Virus record (IMG/VR): IMGVR_UViG_3300021057_000001 | Coordinates: 1 to 59,594 of that record | Source: a virus | Direction: 5' to 3' (one strand) | Length of the DNA stretch: 59,594 nucleotides | In this document: positions 14,088 through 22,218 of the stretch, piece after piece | How positions within the stretch are numbered: the first letter of the stretch is position 1 | How the letters are laid out: each line of letters begins with the position of its first letter | Position numbers and translations under genes: made by a program | The notes under the pieces: generated by a model | The model's input: only the letters and a program-made list of their open reading frames with translations | What the model was told of the DNA's origin: nothing | The model's database searches: none

Positions 14088-14315
14088 ATGGACACCGGCG
14101 AGCGCATCGAAGCATGGTGCGAAGCGAAGGGCGTCACCTTCGAAGACGTAGCCAACGCAGCCGGAGTAACCGTCGCTGCCGTCTATCAGTGGGTCGGCAC
14201 CGGCAAGTCGAAGACGAAGCCGGCGCTGCGCCACCTCGAGTCCGTCGTGAAGTTCCTGAAGCTCACGATGGAAGAGTTCTACGGCCCCATCCCCAAGTCG
14301 AAGCGGGCCTCGTGA
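14088..14315 (+). CDS. Cro/CII-like HTH protein, 75 aa
   Basis: Residues 5-60 (IEAWCEAKGVTFEDVANAAG, VTVAAVYQWVGTGK) form a small XRE-type HTH and the protein ends with a basic tail. It is the first rightward gene, divergent from the repressor, with GGTGGAG before its ATG. Size and position fit Cro; a CII-type activator is the alternative. Confidence 0.8.
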   Translation: MDTGERIEAWCEAKGVTFEDVANAAGVTVAAVYQWVGTGKSKTKPALRHLESVVKFLKLTMEEFYGPIPKSKRAS

Positions 14316-14632
14316 CCTCACGACGTCAGGCCGATCGCGGCACGTACGCGTTGCTCGCTCCCTCCGCGAATCGCGTGAAGGTGGGATCCGCGTCGAATAT
14401 CGACACGCGCATCCGCGATATCGCACGCATCTGCCCGGTGCCGCTCATGTTGATCGGGCGCTCTAACTCGTTCGTCGAGTCGCGGATTCATGACGAGATT
14501 GCGACTGCGCACGTGAACGGCGAATGGTTCGAGGCGACGCCGGAGGTGCTCGCCGCGATCGAGCGCCACATGGTGCGCATTGAAAGGCCGGTCGATGCTT
14601 CGCCCCGCGAAAAGTCGAGGTGGCACCGATGA
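14312..14632 (+). CDS. GIY-YIG-like (T5orf172/MUG113-type) protein, 106 aa
   Basis: YALLAPSANRVKVGSASNID followed by TRIRDIARICPVPLMLIG matches the start of the T5orf172/MUG113 branch of GIY-YIG domains, and ESRIHDEIATAHVNGEWFEA matches its end (H-x-hydrophobic, GEWF). The usual GIY motif is reduced to YAL, as is common in this branch. It starts with a GTG at 14312 overlapping the Cro-like stop. Members occur in phages next to HTH genes; nuclease activity is unproven. Confidence 0.75.
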   Translation: MTSRRQADRGTYALLAPSANRVKVGSASNIDTRIRDIARICPVPLMLIGRSNSFVESRIHDEIATAHVNGEWFEATPEVLAAIERHMVRIERPVDASPREKSRWHR

Positions 14633-14667
14633 CTCTCGAAAACCGAGTCGCGCAAAGCGTCGTGACC

Positions 14668-15216
14668 TCACCTCTTCGCCCGCTGCCGCTCGACGTAGCA
14701 CTCGCCGAGAGCGAACTCGCCGGTCAGTTCGATCTGTCTGCGCGTCCACTCGCACTCGCCGTAGGTTCTGCGGCAGAACACGCCGTCTTCGCCCGTGGTG
14801 TGCGCGGTGGCGCTCATGCATGCGACGTTCTTCGTCGCGCGACACGCCTTCGACTTCTTCGCGCACATGGATCGCGTCTCGTAACAGAAGACGCCAGCGC
14901 CGGGCAGTGGCCCGCACCAGTGCGGTTTGTCCGTGAAGTAGATGCTGATCCCGTTCTCGACGGTCGAATCGTCATCGGGTTCCACGACCCCGACCGACGC
15001 GCCATCCACGGTCACCCCCTCCTCCGCCAGCACCTCGGCCACGGTACGCCGCACCGCCCGCTCGGCCACATCGCCGGCCACCTCGAGCATCAGCGCCGGC
15101 AACTTGCGCCAGGCGTAGGCGTCCGCGCTTTCGTTCGGGTCGTCCATGGTGACTCGGACGCCGTCGGCGCGAGCCAAGCCGGCCGCCAGAACCACCACCA
15201 CGCTCGCTCGCTTCAT
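14668..15216 (-). CDS. Secreted Cys-rich protein, 182 aa
   Basis: The N-terminus MKRASVVVVLAAGLARADG is a signal peptide with a likely signal peptidase I cut after ARA. The mature C-terminal half carries at least nine cysteines (HWCGPLPGAGVFC, RSMCAKKSKAC, GVFCRRTYGEC), a pattern typical of myxobacterial exported proteins. It is transcribed against the rightward genes on both sides, so it is probably a lysogeny-expressed cargo gene (moron). The ATG at 15216 follows GGGAGCAGG. Confidence 0.75.
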   Translation of the reverse strand: MKRASVVVVLAAGLARADGVRVTMDDPNESADAYAWRKLPALMLEVAGDVAERAVRRTVAEVLAEEGVTVDGASVGVVEPDDDSTVENGISIYFTDKPHWCGPLPGAGVFCYETRSMCAKKSKACRATKNVACMSATAHTTGEDGVFCRRTYGECEWTRRQIELTGEFALGECYVERQRAKR

Positions 15217-15277
15217 CACCCTGCTCCCTTCGTAAGCGTTTCTCGTAAGGACTTCACCGCCAGCCTCCGCCAAGCCA

Positions 15278-15293
15278 GTTGGCGCACGTTGGC
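15278..15293. promoter_or_regulatory. Copy 1 of GTYGGCGCACGTTGRC element
   Basis: GTTGGCGCACGTTGGC lies between the divergent secreted-protein gene (start 15216) and the CII-like gene (start 15315). Near-identical 16-mers occur at 54456-54471 and 55557-55572, also in divergent or start-proximal gaps of accessory genes. It is probably a regulator site or a shared promoter part. Confidence 0.45.
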
Positions 15294-15314
15294 GCAGCCC
15301 ACTGCGAGGTTCTC

Positions 15315-15743
15315 ATGAGCGCGGAACCGCTGTCGAATCTCGTCGAGTTGGAGCCAAAGGACGAAAGCCCGGCCGAGAAGCTCGAGCGCGACGTCTACCG
15401 CTTCGTTCAGTCGATTCTGTCCGTCGTCGGTGGTCACGACACGGCAGCTCGGATCATGCGGATGGACTCCGGCGATCTGACGCGTGCGCTGGCGCCGAAG
15501 CCGACGCGCAACCTCACCGTCCAGAACATCATGCGACTCGGCGCGCACCTCGCGCAGTCGTCGCCGGTGACCGCGCAGCGACTTGCTGCGGCGATCCTGA
15601 AGCCCTTCGACCTCGTGGTCTCGCCACGGACGCAGCTAACTGCCGCCGAGCAGGCGCGGCGAGCGCGCAAGCTCATGAACGCGATGTCCGCCGCGTGCGG
15701 CGTCGATCTGTGGGCGCAGGCGATGGAGGACCCGGGCACGTAG
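15315..15743 (+). CDS. CII-like regulatory protein candidate, 142 aa
   Basis: Residues 18-100 are helical (ERDVYRFVQSILSVVGGHD, TAARIMRMDSGDLTRALAP, TVQNIMRLGAHLAQ) with a spacing that could form an HTH. The C-terminus has basic helices (AEQARRARKLMNAMSAAC). It lies just right of the switch and before the replication genes, the usual place of CII. The family is not certain. The ATG is at 15315. Confidence 0.55.
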   Translation: MSAEPLSNLVELEPKDESPAEKLERDVYRFVQSILSVVGGHDTAARIMRMDSGDLTRALAPKPTRNLTVQNIMRLGAHLAQSSPVTAQRLAAAILKPFDLVVSPRTQLTAAEQARRARKLMNAMSAACGVDLWAQAMEDPGT

Positions 15744-15913
15744 TTCTCTCTCCGCACCGGATGGTCACTCGATCGGCCCGCTGCCCTCACAGCCAGCCAC
15801 GTCGACGAGCAGGGTTCGACTCCCAACGGTGCACGACAGCAATGGGTGATCGCAGTTACAGCGCCACAGCTACGCCCGCGAGCGAGAGACTCACGAAGGG
15901 CTCACGCGCGTCG
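15744..15913 (+). other. 170-bp intergenic region with a tRNA-like relic
   Basis: No gene is seen. Bases 15810-15822 read GGGTTCGACTCCC, the signature of a tRNA T-arm, and GCACCG (15755-15760) could pair with CGGTGC (15825-15830) as an acceptor stem. The D and anticodon arms do not fold properly, so it is not a functional tRNA. It may be a decayed tRNA or an old tRNA-derived attachment site. The end of the region is the leader of the next gene. Confidence 0.35.
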
Positions 15914-16345
15914 ATGGAGATCGTCTACCTGGCGCACCCGCTCGGCGGCGACGTCGACGCGAATGCCGCACGCGCCCGCCGCTGGCTCCGCTGGCTGATG
16001 GACACATGTCCGCAGTACGCGTTTTGCTGCCCGTGGCTGCCCTTCGTCGATGTCGGTTACCCCGACGACAAGCGCGGACCAGGCGCGATCGATCCTGACT
16101 CGATGCCCGAGTACAGGGCTCGGTGCTTGCGTGACGACATCGCGATCGCGGCGCGCTGCGACGGCATCGTTCTCGTCGGCGATCGCGTCTCGCCCGGGAT
16201 GGCACAGGAGCGCGACGCGGTGGTTGCGTCCGGCGGTTGGGTCGCCGATCTGACCATCTTCAAGGAGTCGTTGATGACCGAGCGTGCATGGCCGAAGGGG
16301 CCGCACGCCACCCCGATCGACCTCGGCCGCGGGTGGCTCCGATGA
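15914..16345 (+). CDS. DUF4406/nucleoside 2-deoxyribosyltransferase-like protein, 143 aa
   Basis: IVYLAHPLGGD at the start, PWLPFVDV in the middle, DDIAIAARCDGIVLVGDRVS and GMAQERDAVVASGGWVADL make up the Rossmann-like pattern shared by nucleoside deoxyribosyltransferases and DUF4406 (conserved Asp in the CDG segment, Glu in QERD). Such proteins cleave or bind nucleotides. In phages they sit with nucleotide-modifying genes, as here beside a PAPS-reductase-like gene. The ATG is at 15914. Confidence 0.75.
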   Translation: MEIVYLAHPLGGDVDANAARARRWLRWLMDTCPQYAFCCPWLPFVDVGYPDDKRGPGAIDPDSMPEYRARCLRDDIAIAARCDGIVLVGDRVSPGMAQERDAVVASGGWVADLTIFKESLMTERAWPKGPHATPIDLGRGWLR

Positions 16346-17208
16346 TCTACGTGCTCAGCATCTCCGGCGGGAAGGACTCGGCCGCCCTGTGGGCATGGGC
16401 GAAGCGTACCGGGCTCGCACCGCGACGCGCTGTCGCCTGCGACACCGGATGGGAGTACGACGGCGAGGAGTTCGACGACGGGCACACGGCCACGTCGTGG
16501 CACGCGTACATCGCCGCGCTCTCATTCGCCATCGGCGAGCCAATTACGATCGTTGCCGCTGATCGGCAGTTCGACGAGCGCGTGCTCGCGCACAACACCT
16601 TCCCGGGGATGCTGAACCGCCGATGGTGCACCGAAGAGCTGAAGCTGCACCCGTTCCGCGCAGAGGTCGACCGCATTCGAGAAGAGACCGGCGACGACGT
16701 TACGGTCGTAGTGGGCGTTCGCGCCGAGGAGAGCGATGCGCGCGCGAAGATGCCGGAGCGAGAGTGGAGCGACTTCTACGACTGCGAGATGTGGCGCCCG
16801 ATCATCGGGTGGACGCTCGAACAGGTGATCGCCGAACACCACGACGGGAACCTGCCGATCAACCCGCTGTACTTCGAGGGTGCTGAACGCGTCGGCTGTT
16901 TCCCGTGCGTGAAGGCTCGGAAGAAGGAGCTACGCGTGCTCGCGCGGGTCCCTCGCCGGGTCGAGCGCTTGCGTCAGCTCGAAGCAAAAACCGGAACGAC
17001 GATGTTCTGCCTGGAGCAGCCGAAGAAGAAGGGTCAGGAGCGGAAGCTGATCCCCACGCCGATCGACAAGATGATCGAGTGGGCGCAGACGGAGCGCGGC
17101 GGGAAGAGGTTGATGCTGCCGATGTTCCAGGAGCCGAGCGGCTGTGCCCGGTGGGGCATCTGCGAGCGCCCGCTACCTGACGACGACGGAGGCGCCGGTG
17201 ATCGCTGA
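16342..17208 (+). CDS. PAPS reductase/ATP pyrophosphatase-family protein, 288 aa
   Basis: SGGKDS (residues 8-13) is the PP-loop that binds ATP or adenylyl sulfate. RRWCTEELK (93-101), GVRAEES (125-131), RPIIGWT (152-158) and GCFPC (185-189) are the other family motifs. It resembles the phage proteins annotated as phosphoadenosine phosphosulfate reductase, and DndC. The Cys residues could carry a metal or an iron-sulfur cluster. No dndA/D/E or sulfur-carrier gene is seen, so DNA phosphorothioation is not supported by context. The real substrate is unknown. The ATG overlaps the upstream stop. Confidence 0.85.
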   Translation: MIYVLSISGGKDSAALWAWAKRTGLAPRRAVACDTGWEYDGEEFDDGHTATSWHAYIAALSFAIGEPITIVAADRQFDERVLAHNTFPGMLNRRWCTEELKLHPFRAEVDRIREETGDDVTVVVGVRAEESDARAKMPEREWSDFYDCEMWRPIIGWTLEQVIAEHHDGNLPINPLYFEGAERVGCFPCVKARKKELRVLARVPRRVERLRQLEAKTGTTMFCLEQPKKKGQERKLIPTPIDKMIEWAQTERGGKRLMLPMFQEPSGCARWGICERPLPDDDGGAGDR

Positions 17209-17434
17209 ACTCGTCGCCCAGCTGCGCCACGACGTCTACGACGAGCTGGCCACCTCCGGATCGCCCACCGACGCCTACGCCGTCGCGCGTGAGCTCGGCT
17301 ACCGCAAGGGCTGGAACGATCGAGCTCACTCCATCGCCGAGCAGATCGAGCGGACGGAGCGCGGCCTGCGCGAGCTTCGAGAAGCCGTCCCCACGCTGTT
17401 CGAGGCGGTGGACGTCGAGGGGGAGTGGGAGTGA
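17198..17434 (+). CDS. Hypothetical helical protein, 78 aa
   Basis: It starts with a GTG at 17198 within the last codons of the PAPS-reductase-like gene. Three helices are predicted (AELVAQLRHDVYDELAT, AYAVARELGYRKGW, IERTERGLRELREAV). No family is recognised. Confidence 0.65.
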   Translation: MIAELVAQLRHDVYDELATSGSPTDAYAVARELGYRKGWNDRAHSIAEQIERTERGLRELREAVPTLFEAVDVEGEWE

Positions 17435-17604
17435 CCTGCGTCGACTGCAAGCGCGACGTCGCGATCACCGTGGAACAGCACGCGGTCATCGCACGCGGGT
17501 CGCGTTGCCAGCGCACCGCGACGTGGCACGTCTGCCCGCGCTGCTGGGCCGCACGCGGCGGTGATGTCGAGCACCGAGCACCGCGCGCTGGAGAGCGCCC
17601 GTGA
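17431..17604 (+). CDS. Small zinc-ribbon protein, 57 aa
   Basis: CVDC at the N-terminus, a single Cys in the middle (SRCQRTATWHV) and CPRCW near the C-terminus give a compact ribbon like those in many phage early proteins. It starts with a GTG overlapping the upstream stop (GTGA) and ends overlapping the helicase start. Confidence 0.7.
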   Translation: MTCVDCKRDVAITVEQHAVIARGSRCQRTATWHVCPRCWAARGGDVEHRAPRAGERP

Positions 17605-18944
17605 AACTGCGGCCGTATCAAGAGCGCGCGACAGATCTCGTCCGTGCGTCGTACGCGAGCGGCCACCGTGCGCCGCTTTTGCAGCTGCCGACCGGTGGCG
17701 GGAAGACCGTCATAATGGCGCACGCGATCAAGTCCGCCGTCGCGCGCGGTCGCGAGGTGCTGGTCAACGTGCACCGCTCAGAGCTCGTCACGCAGACCGT
17801 AGCGAAGCTCGAAGCGGCTGGCGTGACCGACCTGCGGATCATCCAGGCGGCCAGCGACATCGGCAACCCGACGGCGAAGGTGGCCGTCGCGTCGATCCAG
17901 ACGCTCACGAACTGGCAACGCGACCGCATGCCTCGCGCCGACCTCGTCATCTTCGATGAGGCACACCACGTTGTCGCGAAGACCTGGGCGACGATCGCCG
18001 GGCACTACGCGGACGCGCTCTTGCTCGGGTGTACCGCGACGCCCCAGCGCGCTGACGGCAAGGGGCTCGGTGACATCTTCGACGATCTTGTCATCGGCGC
18101 CAGCGTCGTCGAACTGACGGCGCTCGGCTGTCTCGTGCCGTGCCGCGTCTGGGCTGCGCCGCGCAAGCTCGAGTCCGCCCAGGTCGTGCTGTCGCCGGCG
18201 AAGGCGTACCTCGAACACGCCGCGGGTCGGCGCGCCGTTGTGTTCTGTTGCTCGCTCGAGCACGCCCGCACTGTCGCCGACGAGATGAACGCGGAAGGCA
18301 TCCGCACCGACGTCGTGCATGCCGGGCTCGCGTCGGCGACGCGCGCGGACACGCTCGCGCGGCTCAACCGCGGCGGGATCGACGCGGTCACGAACGTTCA
18401 CGTGCTCACCGAGGGCTGGGACGATCCGTCCGTTTCCGTCTGCATCCTGGCGCGGCGCCCGCAGCATGCCGGGACGTTCCTGCAGATGGTCGGTCGCGTC
18501 TTGCGGCCGGCGCCGGGCAAGACGCACGCGACGCTGATCGACCTCTGTGGCTCGGTGCACGACCACGGACCGCCGGAGATGGAGCGCGAGTTCTCGCTCG
18601 ACGGTCGCGGCATCAAGAAGGTGGACCGCGACGCGATTCGGCAATGCCTCAGTTGCGGTGGCGTGTTTCTCGCCGGGCCGACGCACTGCCCGATGTGCGG
18701 GTGCGAGCTGCCGCGGCGCGAGATGGCGCTGCCCGTCGAGGTGGGCGGCGAGCTCGTGGACCTGGCGACGCTGCCGAAGCTGCCGCCGAGGACGGTGACG
18801 CTGAGCATCACGGCCAAGTACGCCGGCTGGTGCCGCGCGTGTTCGTCGCCGATCGCGGTGGGCGAGCAGATCTACTGGAGTAGTGGCGGCGGGAAGGGGA
18901 GCGCACGACACGCGGAGTGTCCAATCAGGAGTGCAGCGGTATGA
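17601..18944 (+). CDS. Superfamily 2 DNA helicase with C-terminal zinc ribbons, 447 aa
   Basis: Motif I PTGGGKT (residues 30-36), motif II DEAH (119-122), motif III TAT (145-147) and motif VI QMVGRVLR (295-302) define an SF2 helicase of the UvsW/type-III restriction-like group that unwinds or remodels branched DNA. Two zinc sites follow: CLSCGGVF with CPMCGC (Cys 349, 352, 363, 366) and WCRAC (411, 414). It starts with a GTG at 17601. It lies in the replication block with a VRR-NUC nuclease and a primase-helicase, so it may act in origin opening or fork processing. Confidence 0.92.
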   Translation: MKLRPYQERATDLVRASYASGHRAPLLQLPTGGGKTVIMAHAIKSAVARGREVLVNVHRSELVTQTVAKLEAAGVTDLRIIQAASDIGNPTAKVAVASIQTLTNWQRDRMPRADLVIFDEAHHVVAKTWATIAGHYADALLLGCTATPQRADGKGLGDIFDDLVIGASVVELTALGCLVPCRVWAAPRKLESAQVVLSPAKAYLEHAAGRRAVVFCCSLEHARTVADEMNAEGIRTDVVHAGLASATRADTLARLNRGGIDAVTNVHVLTEGWDDPSVSVCILARRPQHAGTFLQMVGRVLRPAPGKTHATLIDLCGSVHDHGPPEMEREFSLDGRGIKKVDRDAIRQCLSCGGVFLAGPTHCPMCGCELPRREMALPVEVGGELVDLATLPKLPPRTVTLSITAKYAGWCRACSSPIAVGEQIYWSSGGGKGSARHAECPIRSAAV

Positions 18945-19348
18945 GCGACGCTCTGGAATCTCTAGTCCTGCGCGCTGCCAATGAGCGCATCGATCAAATC
19001 GAAAAACGCATCGACGCGTTGCGCCCCACATGGATCACCGTCGAGACCTACGCTGAGCGGAGGTCGATCGCGGAGTCGACGGTGCGCGCCGCGGTGAAGT
19101 CCGGTCGCCTGCCGGCGATGGCATACGGAGACACTGGTCGCACGTACCGAGTGCGTGCTGATGTCGAGATCGGCGAGCCGGTCGTCGACTCACTGGAGTC
19201 GCTCGCTCGCGAGTTGTCTCGCTACGAGATAGCGGCAGGTCGAGCAGGCATGACACTCCGCGATTTCGTCGTGGCCGCATGCGACGCGGTTGTCACCTAC
19301 GGAGTCGGCTACCCCAATCGCAAACCAGACGAAGGGGATCCGTTTTGA
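18941..19348 (+). CDS. Excisionase/MerR-type HTH protein, 135 aa
   Basis: After a short coiled segment (ERIDQIEKRIDALRP), residues 29-75 read WITVETYAERRSIAESTVRA and KSGRLPAMAYGDTGRTYRVR, a winged HTH of the excisionase type. The C-terminal half is helical. It could be the recombination directionality factor for the serine integrase, or a DNA-binding regulator. The ATG is at 18941. Confidence 0.72.
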   Translation: MSDALESLVLRAANERIDQIEKRIDALRPTWITVETYAERRSIAESTVRAAVKSGRLPAMAYGDTGRTYRVRADVEIGEPVVDSLESLARELSRYEIAAGRAGMTLRDFVVAACDAVVTYGVGYPNRKPDEGDPF

Positions 19349-19539
19349 CCTCCAAAGAAGCCAAACGCCTGCGCGTGTGCATGCACTGCGAGCGTCCCGC
19401 GATCGTCGCGTCACGTCGCGACGGAGCCGGTGAGCGCGCTGTCCTGTGGTGTACGCAGTGTCATCGGCTCGCGTGCGCGGGCGACTCGTTCGTGAAGGTG
19501 CCAACCGCCGGGCTGCCTGCCGTGCCGGGGCCATCATGA
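19345..19539 (+). CDS. Small zinc-ribbon protein, 64 aa
   Basis: CMHCERPA and CTQCHRLACAG form two Cys pairs. The only start compatible with the overlap pattern is a TTG at 19345 that overlaps the upstream TGA. The C-terminus is Pro/Ala-rich. Confidence 0.6.
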   Translation: MTSKEAKRLRVCMHCERPAIVASRRDGAGERAVLWCTQCHRLACAGDSFVKVPTAGLPAVPGPS

Positions 19540-19862
19540 CCGAGTCCCAACTCCAAGACGCGATCCGCTTGGTGCTCAACCACCCGGACCTCGTGCTGTA
19601 CCGCAACAACTGCGGCATCGCCGAGATGCGCGGTCACAAGGTTCGCTTCGGCGTCGGCTCGCCCGGTGGCGCGGACCTCATCGGCTGTTTCCGCGGTCGG
19701 TTCCTCGCCGTCGAGATCAAGACGCCGACAGGCCGACAGAGCCCGGAGCAGCGCGCGTTCCAGCAGCTCATTGAATCCAAGGGTGGCATCTACGTGATCC
19801 TCCGCAGCGTCGAGGACGCGCGCGCGTGGCTCGCGCAGCTCACCCGCACCGAGGCCGCGTGA
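19536..19862 (+). CDS. VRR-NUC domain nuclease, 108 aa
   Basis: FGVGSPGGADLIGCFRGRFL and VEIKTPTGRQSPEQRAFQQL are the two core blocks of VRR-NUC (Asp of ADLIG, then E-x-K). This compact PD-(D/E)XK nuclease is found in Fan1 and as a stand-alone phage protein. Phage members cleave branched or Holliday structures. It is placed between helicase and primase, consistent with a role in replication intermediates. The ATG is at 19536. Confidence 0.9.
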   Translation: MTESQLQDAIRLVLNHPDLVLYRNNCGIAEMRGHKVRFGVGSPGGADLIGCFRGRFLAVEIKTPTGRQSPEQRAFQQLIESKGGIYVILRSVEDARAWLAQLTRTEAA

Positions 19863-21964
19863 TCGCCGTGGATGCCCGCGCCAGGCTGTCTACGCTCGAC
19901 GCTGCGTGTCTGTGTGCCGAGCGCGGACTGCACGTCATCCCGGTCTGGCGGACCGTCGCCGGGCAGTGCCCGTGCGCGCGCGGCAAGGACTGCATCAGCC
20001 CGGGCAAACACCCAGTCATCGACGCATGGCAGACATCAGCGACGACCGAGTTGACCGTGCTGCGCGACTGGTTCGCCGCGGACCGACACAACCTCGGCGT
20101 GGTCTGCGGCGCATCGGATATCTGCGTCATCGACATCGATCCACGCAACAAGGGCGCCGAGACGTTCGCTGCACTCACGGCCGAGCTCGGGCCGCTGCCC
20201 GGCACCGTCAGCGCCGACAGCGGCGGCGGTGGTGAACACTACGTATTCCGTCGCCCGCCTGGCGAGTTGCTTTCCAAGCTCGGCCCCGGTGTCGACCTGC
20301 TCCATGGTGCGCGGCAGTTCCTTGTCGAGCCGTCGCTCCACGCCTCCGGCAACCCGTATCGCTGGAAGCCGGGGCGCGCGCCCGACGAGGTGAAGATCGC
20401 CCAGCTGCCCGACGCGTGGATCCGCAAGGCCCAGCGCCCAGCCGTCGTTCGCACGTGGACGGCACCCGTCGTATCCACCGACCAGCGCGTTCGCCGAGCG
20501 TCCGCGTACCTGGCGAAGCTGCCCGGTGCAGTCTCCGGCGACGGCGGACACACCGCGACGTTCAACGCGGTGGCAACCATCATGTTCGGCTTCGACCTCG
20601 ACGCCGCGACGACGTACCAGCTCATCGCGCATGAGTACAACCCGCGCTGCGACCCACCGTGGTCCGAGCGCGAGCTCAAGCACAAGATCGATTCCGCCGC
20701 CAAGAACTGCACGCGCACGCGTGGCTACCTGCTCGACGACGATCGCCGCCCAACGCGCACGACCGAGCAGGCGGCACGACAAGCGCCGGCGCCGACCGAC
20801 AGCGAGCCGGAGAACTGGGCGGCGCAGATCATCGCGACCGACAAGGGCAAGACAAAGCGCGGCTACCACAACGTGCTGACCTTCGTGCGGCTCTACCCGG
20901 ACTACCGCGGACGCTGGAGCTTCGACACCATGACCGGCGATGTCTGGTTCGGCGACGCGAAGATGCCGGATACGTTCGTGCACGAGATTCGGGCGCACGC
21001 CGATCGGCGCCTCGGTTTTACGCCAAGCCGCGACGACGTCGAAGCCGCGATCCAAACGTGCGCCGAGCAACGCCCCTTCCATCCGATCCAGAACTACCTG
21101 CGCTCGGTCGACTGGGATGGCGTGCCGCGCCTGCGGTCAATGGCGCGCGACTACTTCGGCAGCGACAGCGATCTCCACGCCGAGCTGGTGCGGAAGTGGA
21201 TGATTAGCGCGGTCGCTCGGGCCATGAACCCGGGCTGTAAGGTCGACACGGCGCTGATGCTCCACGGAGAGCAGGGCTACTTCAAGTCGACGTTCTTCTC
21301 GATCCTCGGAGCCCAGTGGCATGCCGACTCCGCGATCGACATCTCGAACAAGGACAGCTTCCAGCAGATTCACGCCGCGTGGATCTACGAGTTCAGCGAG
21401 CTCGAGAACGTCGTGCACGGACGCGCCGAGTCGCGGCTCAAAGCGTGGCTGACGTCGACGCACGACATGTACCGCGCGCCGTACGCGCGCACCGTCGTCC
21501 GCAAGGCGCGCAGCTGCGTCATTTGCGGCACGACGAACCGGAAGCAGTTCTTGACCGACGAAACCGGCACGCGCCGGTTCTGGGTCGTACCCGTCTACCA
21601 GATCGTCCCGCGCGAACTACTCGCGGAGATGCGCGACCAGCTCTGGGCAGAAGCGTTCGCTGCGTACGAAGCCGGCGAGAAGTGGTGGCTCGAACGCGAA
21701 CAAGACGCCGAGCTCGAGGAAGCGAACATCGACTTCAGCGACGAGGACCCGTGGCAGCAGCCGATCGCATCCTGGCTCACACAACCGACGATCACGGAGA
21801 TCACGATGTCAGAGCTGTGCCTGATAGCGCTCAAGCTCGAGGTGAGCCGACACGACTCGTCCACCACTCGCCGTGTTGCGAAGGTGTTGGCCAGGTTGGG
21901 GTGGCGACGCAGGCGTGAGACCAACGGCGATCGAGTCTGGCGCTATGTGCGAGGTGACTCGTGA
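19859..21964 (+). CDS. Prim-pol primase fused to VapE-like helicase, 701 aa
   Basis: The N-terminal 300 residues are a bifunctional primase-polymerase domain: CPCARGKDC and GKHP (about 37-52), ICVIDIDPRN with the catalytic acids (91-94), SADSGGGGEHYVF and a C-terminal helical cap. From about residue 400 a virulence-associated E ATPase follows (RSVDWDGVPRL, Walker A GEQGYFKST near residue 470, ICGTTNRKQFLTD, RRFWVVPV). Together they make the replication initiator, primer maker and helicase. It starts with a GTG at 19859. A candidate origin lies immediately after the stop. Confidence 0.92.
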   Translation: MIAVDARARLSTLDAACLCAERGLHVIPVWRTVAGQCPCARGKDCISPGKHPVIDAWQTSATTELTVLRDWFAADRHNLGVVCGASDICVIDIDPRNKGAETFAALTAELGPLPGTVSADSGGGGEHYVFRRPPGELLSKLGPGVDLLHGARQFLVEPSLHASGNPYRWKPGRAPDEVKIAQLPDAWIRKAQRPAVVRTWTAPVVSTDQRVRRASAYLAKLPGAVSGDGGHTATFNAVATIMFGFDLDAATTYQLIAHEYNPRCDPPWSERELKHKIDSAAKNCTRTRGYLLDDDRRPTRTTEQAARQAPAPTDSEPENWAAQIIATDKGKTKRGYHNVLTFVRLYPDYRGRWSFDTMTGDVWFGDAKMPDTFVHEIRAHADRRLGFTPSRDDVEAAIQTCAEQRPFHPIQNYLRSVDWDGVPRLRSMARDYFGSDSDLHAELVRKWMISAVARAMNPGCKVDTALMLHGEQGYFKSTFFSILGAQWHADSAIDISNKDSFQQIHAAWIYEFSELENVVHGRAESRLKAWLTSTHDMYRAPYARTVVRKARSCVICGTTNRKQFLTDETGTRRFWVVPVYQIVPRELLAEMRDQLWAEAFAAYEAGEKWWLEREQDAELEEANIDFSDEDPWQQPIASWLTQPTITEITMSELCLIALKLEVSRHDSSTTRRVAKVLARLGWRRRRETNGDRVWRYVRGDS

Positions 21965-22218
21965 CGTCCCACTCTCGTCCCAGTTCGGTCCCACTTCGCG
22001 AAAACGCGAATCCTCAATCGTTGTCTATCACTGTCCTACTGTCCTGCTTGTCCCAGATAGATCTCCAAGAAGGAATAGAGAATAGAGAGAGTGGAGAGAA
22101 GAGAGAAATCCGAGTGGCCGAAGTGGTCCGGAGGGACAGCTCCGCGAGATCACTCGAATCGCGACTGGGACGGCTAGTAGGACGGAAGCGGGACGGCTCA
22201 CGGCGAGGTGTGTCGTGA
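21961..22218 (+). CDS. Doubtful 85-aa frame across the iteron region
   Basis: A frame opens at a GTG overlapping the primase stop and closes overlapping the next GTG, as real genes here do. But its composition is unlike its neighbours: it has lower GC, a long GA-rich purine tract and repeated GTCC words. The product has no motif. I treat the DNA as a replication origin first; translation through it may only couple the flanking genes. Confidence 0.3.
   Translation: MTSHSRPSSVPLRENANPQSLSITVLLSCLSQIDLQEGIENRESGEKREIRVAEVVRRDSSARSLESRLGRLVGRKRDGSRRGVS
21966..22194. other. Candidate origin of replication with GTCCYAS iterons
   Basis: Three GTCCCA(C/G) units start at 21966, 21977 and 21988, exactly 11 bp apart. 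Four degenerate units follow (22023, 22033, 22041, 22050). A 45-bp purine tract of low melting stability (about 22066-22110) separates them from inverted units: GGGAC at 22133, CTGGGAC at 22165, GTAGGAC at 22177 and GCGGGAC at 22188. Direct and inverted iterons flanking an easily melted tract, directly after the primase-helicase gene, is the layout of a phage origin. The binding protein would be the prim-pol/VapE product or another early protein. Confidence 0.65.

Noticed and set aside
15746-15836. tRNA gene suggested by GGGTTCGACTCCC and pairing of GCACCG with CGGTGC
   Set aside because: The T stem pairs at only three positions, the D loop lacks GG and no proper anticodon arm forms. At most it is a decayed tRNA or tRNA-like remnant.
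16342-17208. Full DNA phosphorothioation (Dnd) system
   Set aside because: Only a DndC/PAPS-reductase-like protein is present. No DndA, DndB, DndD or DndE homologue was recognised nearby.
21966-22194. CRISPR-like array
   Set aside because: The units are 7 bp with 8-12-bp steps and occur in both orientations. No 25-40-bp repeat and no cas genes are present (the Cas4-like nuclease is a typical phage RecB-family enzyme).
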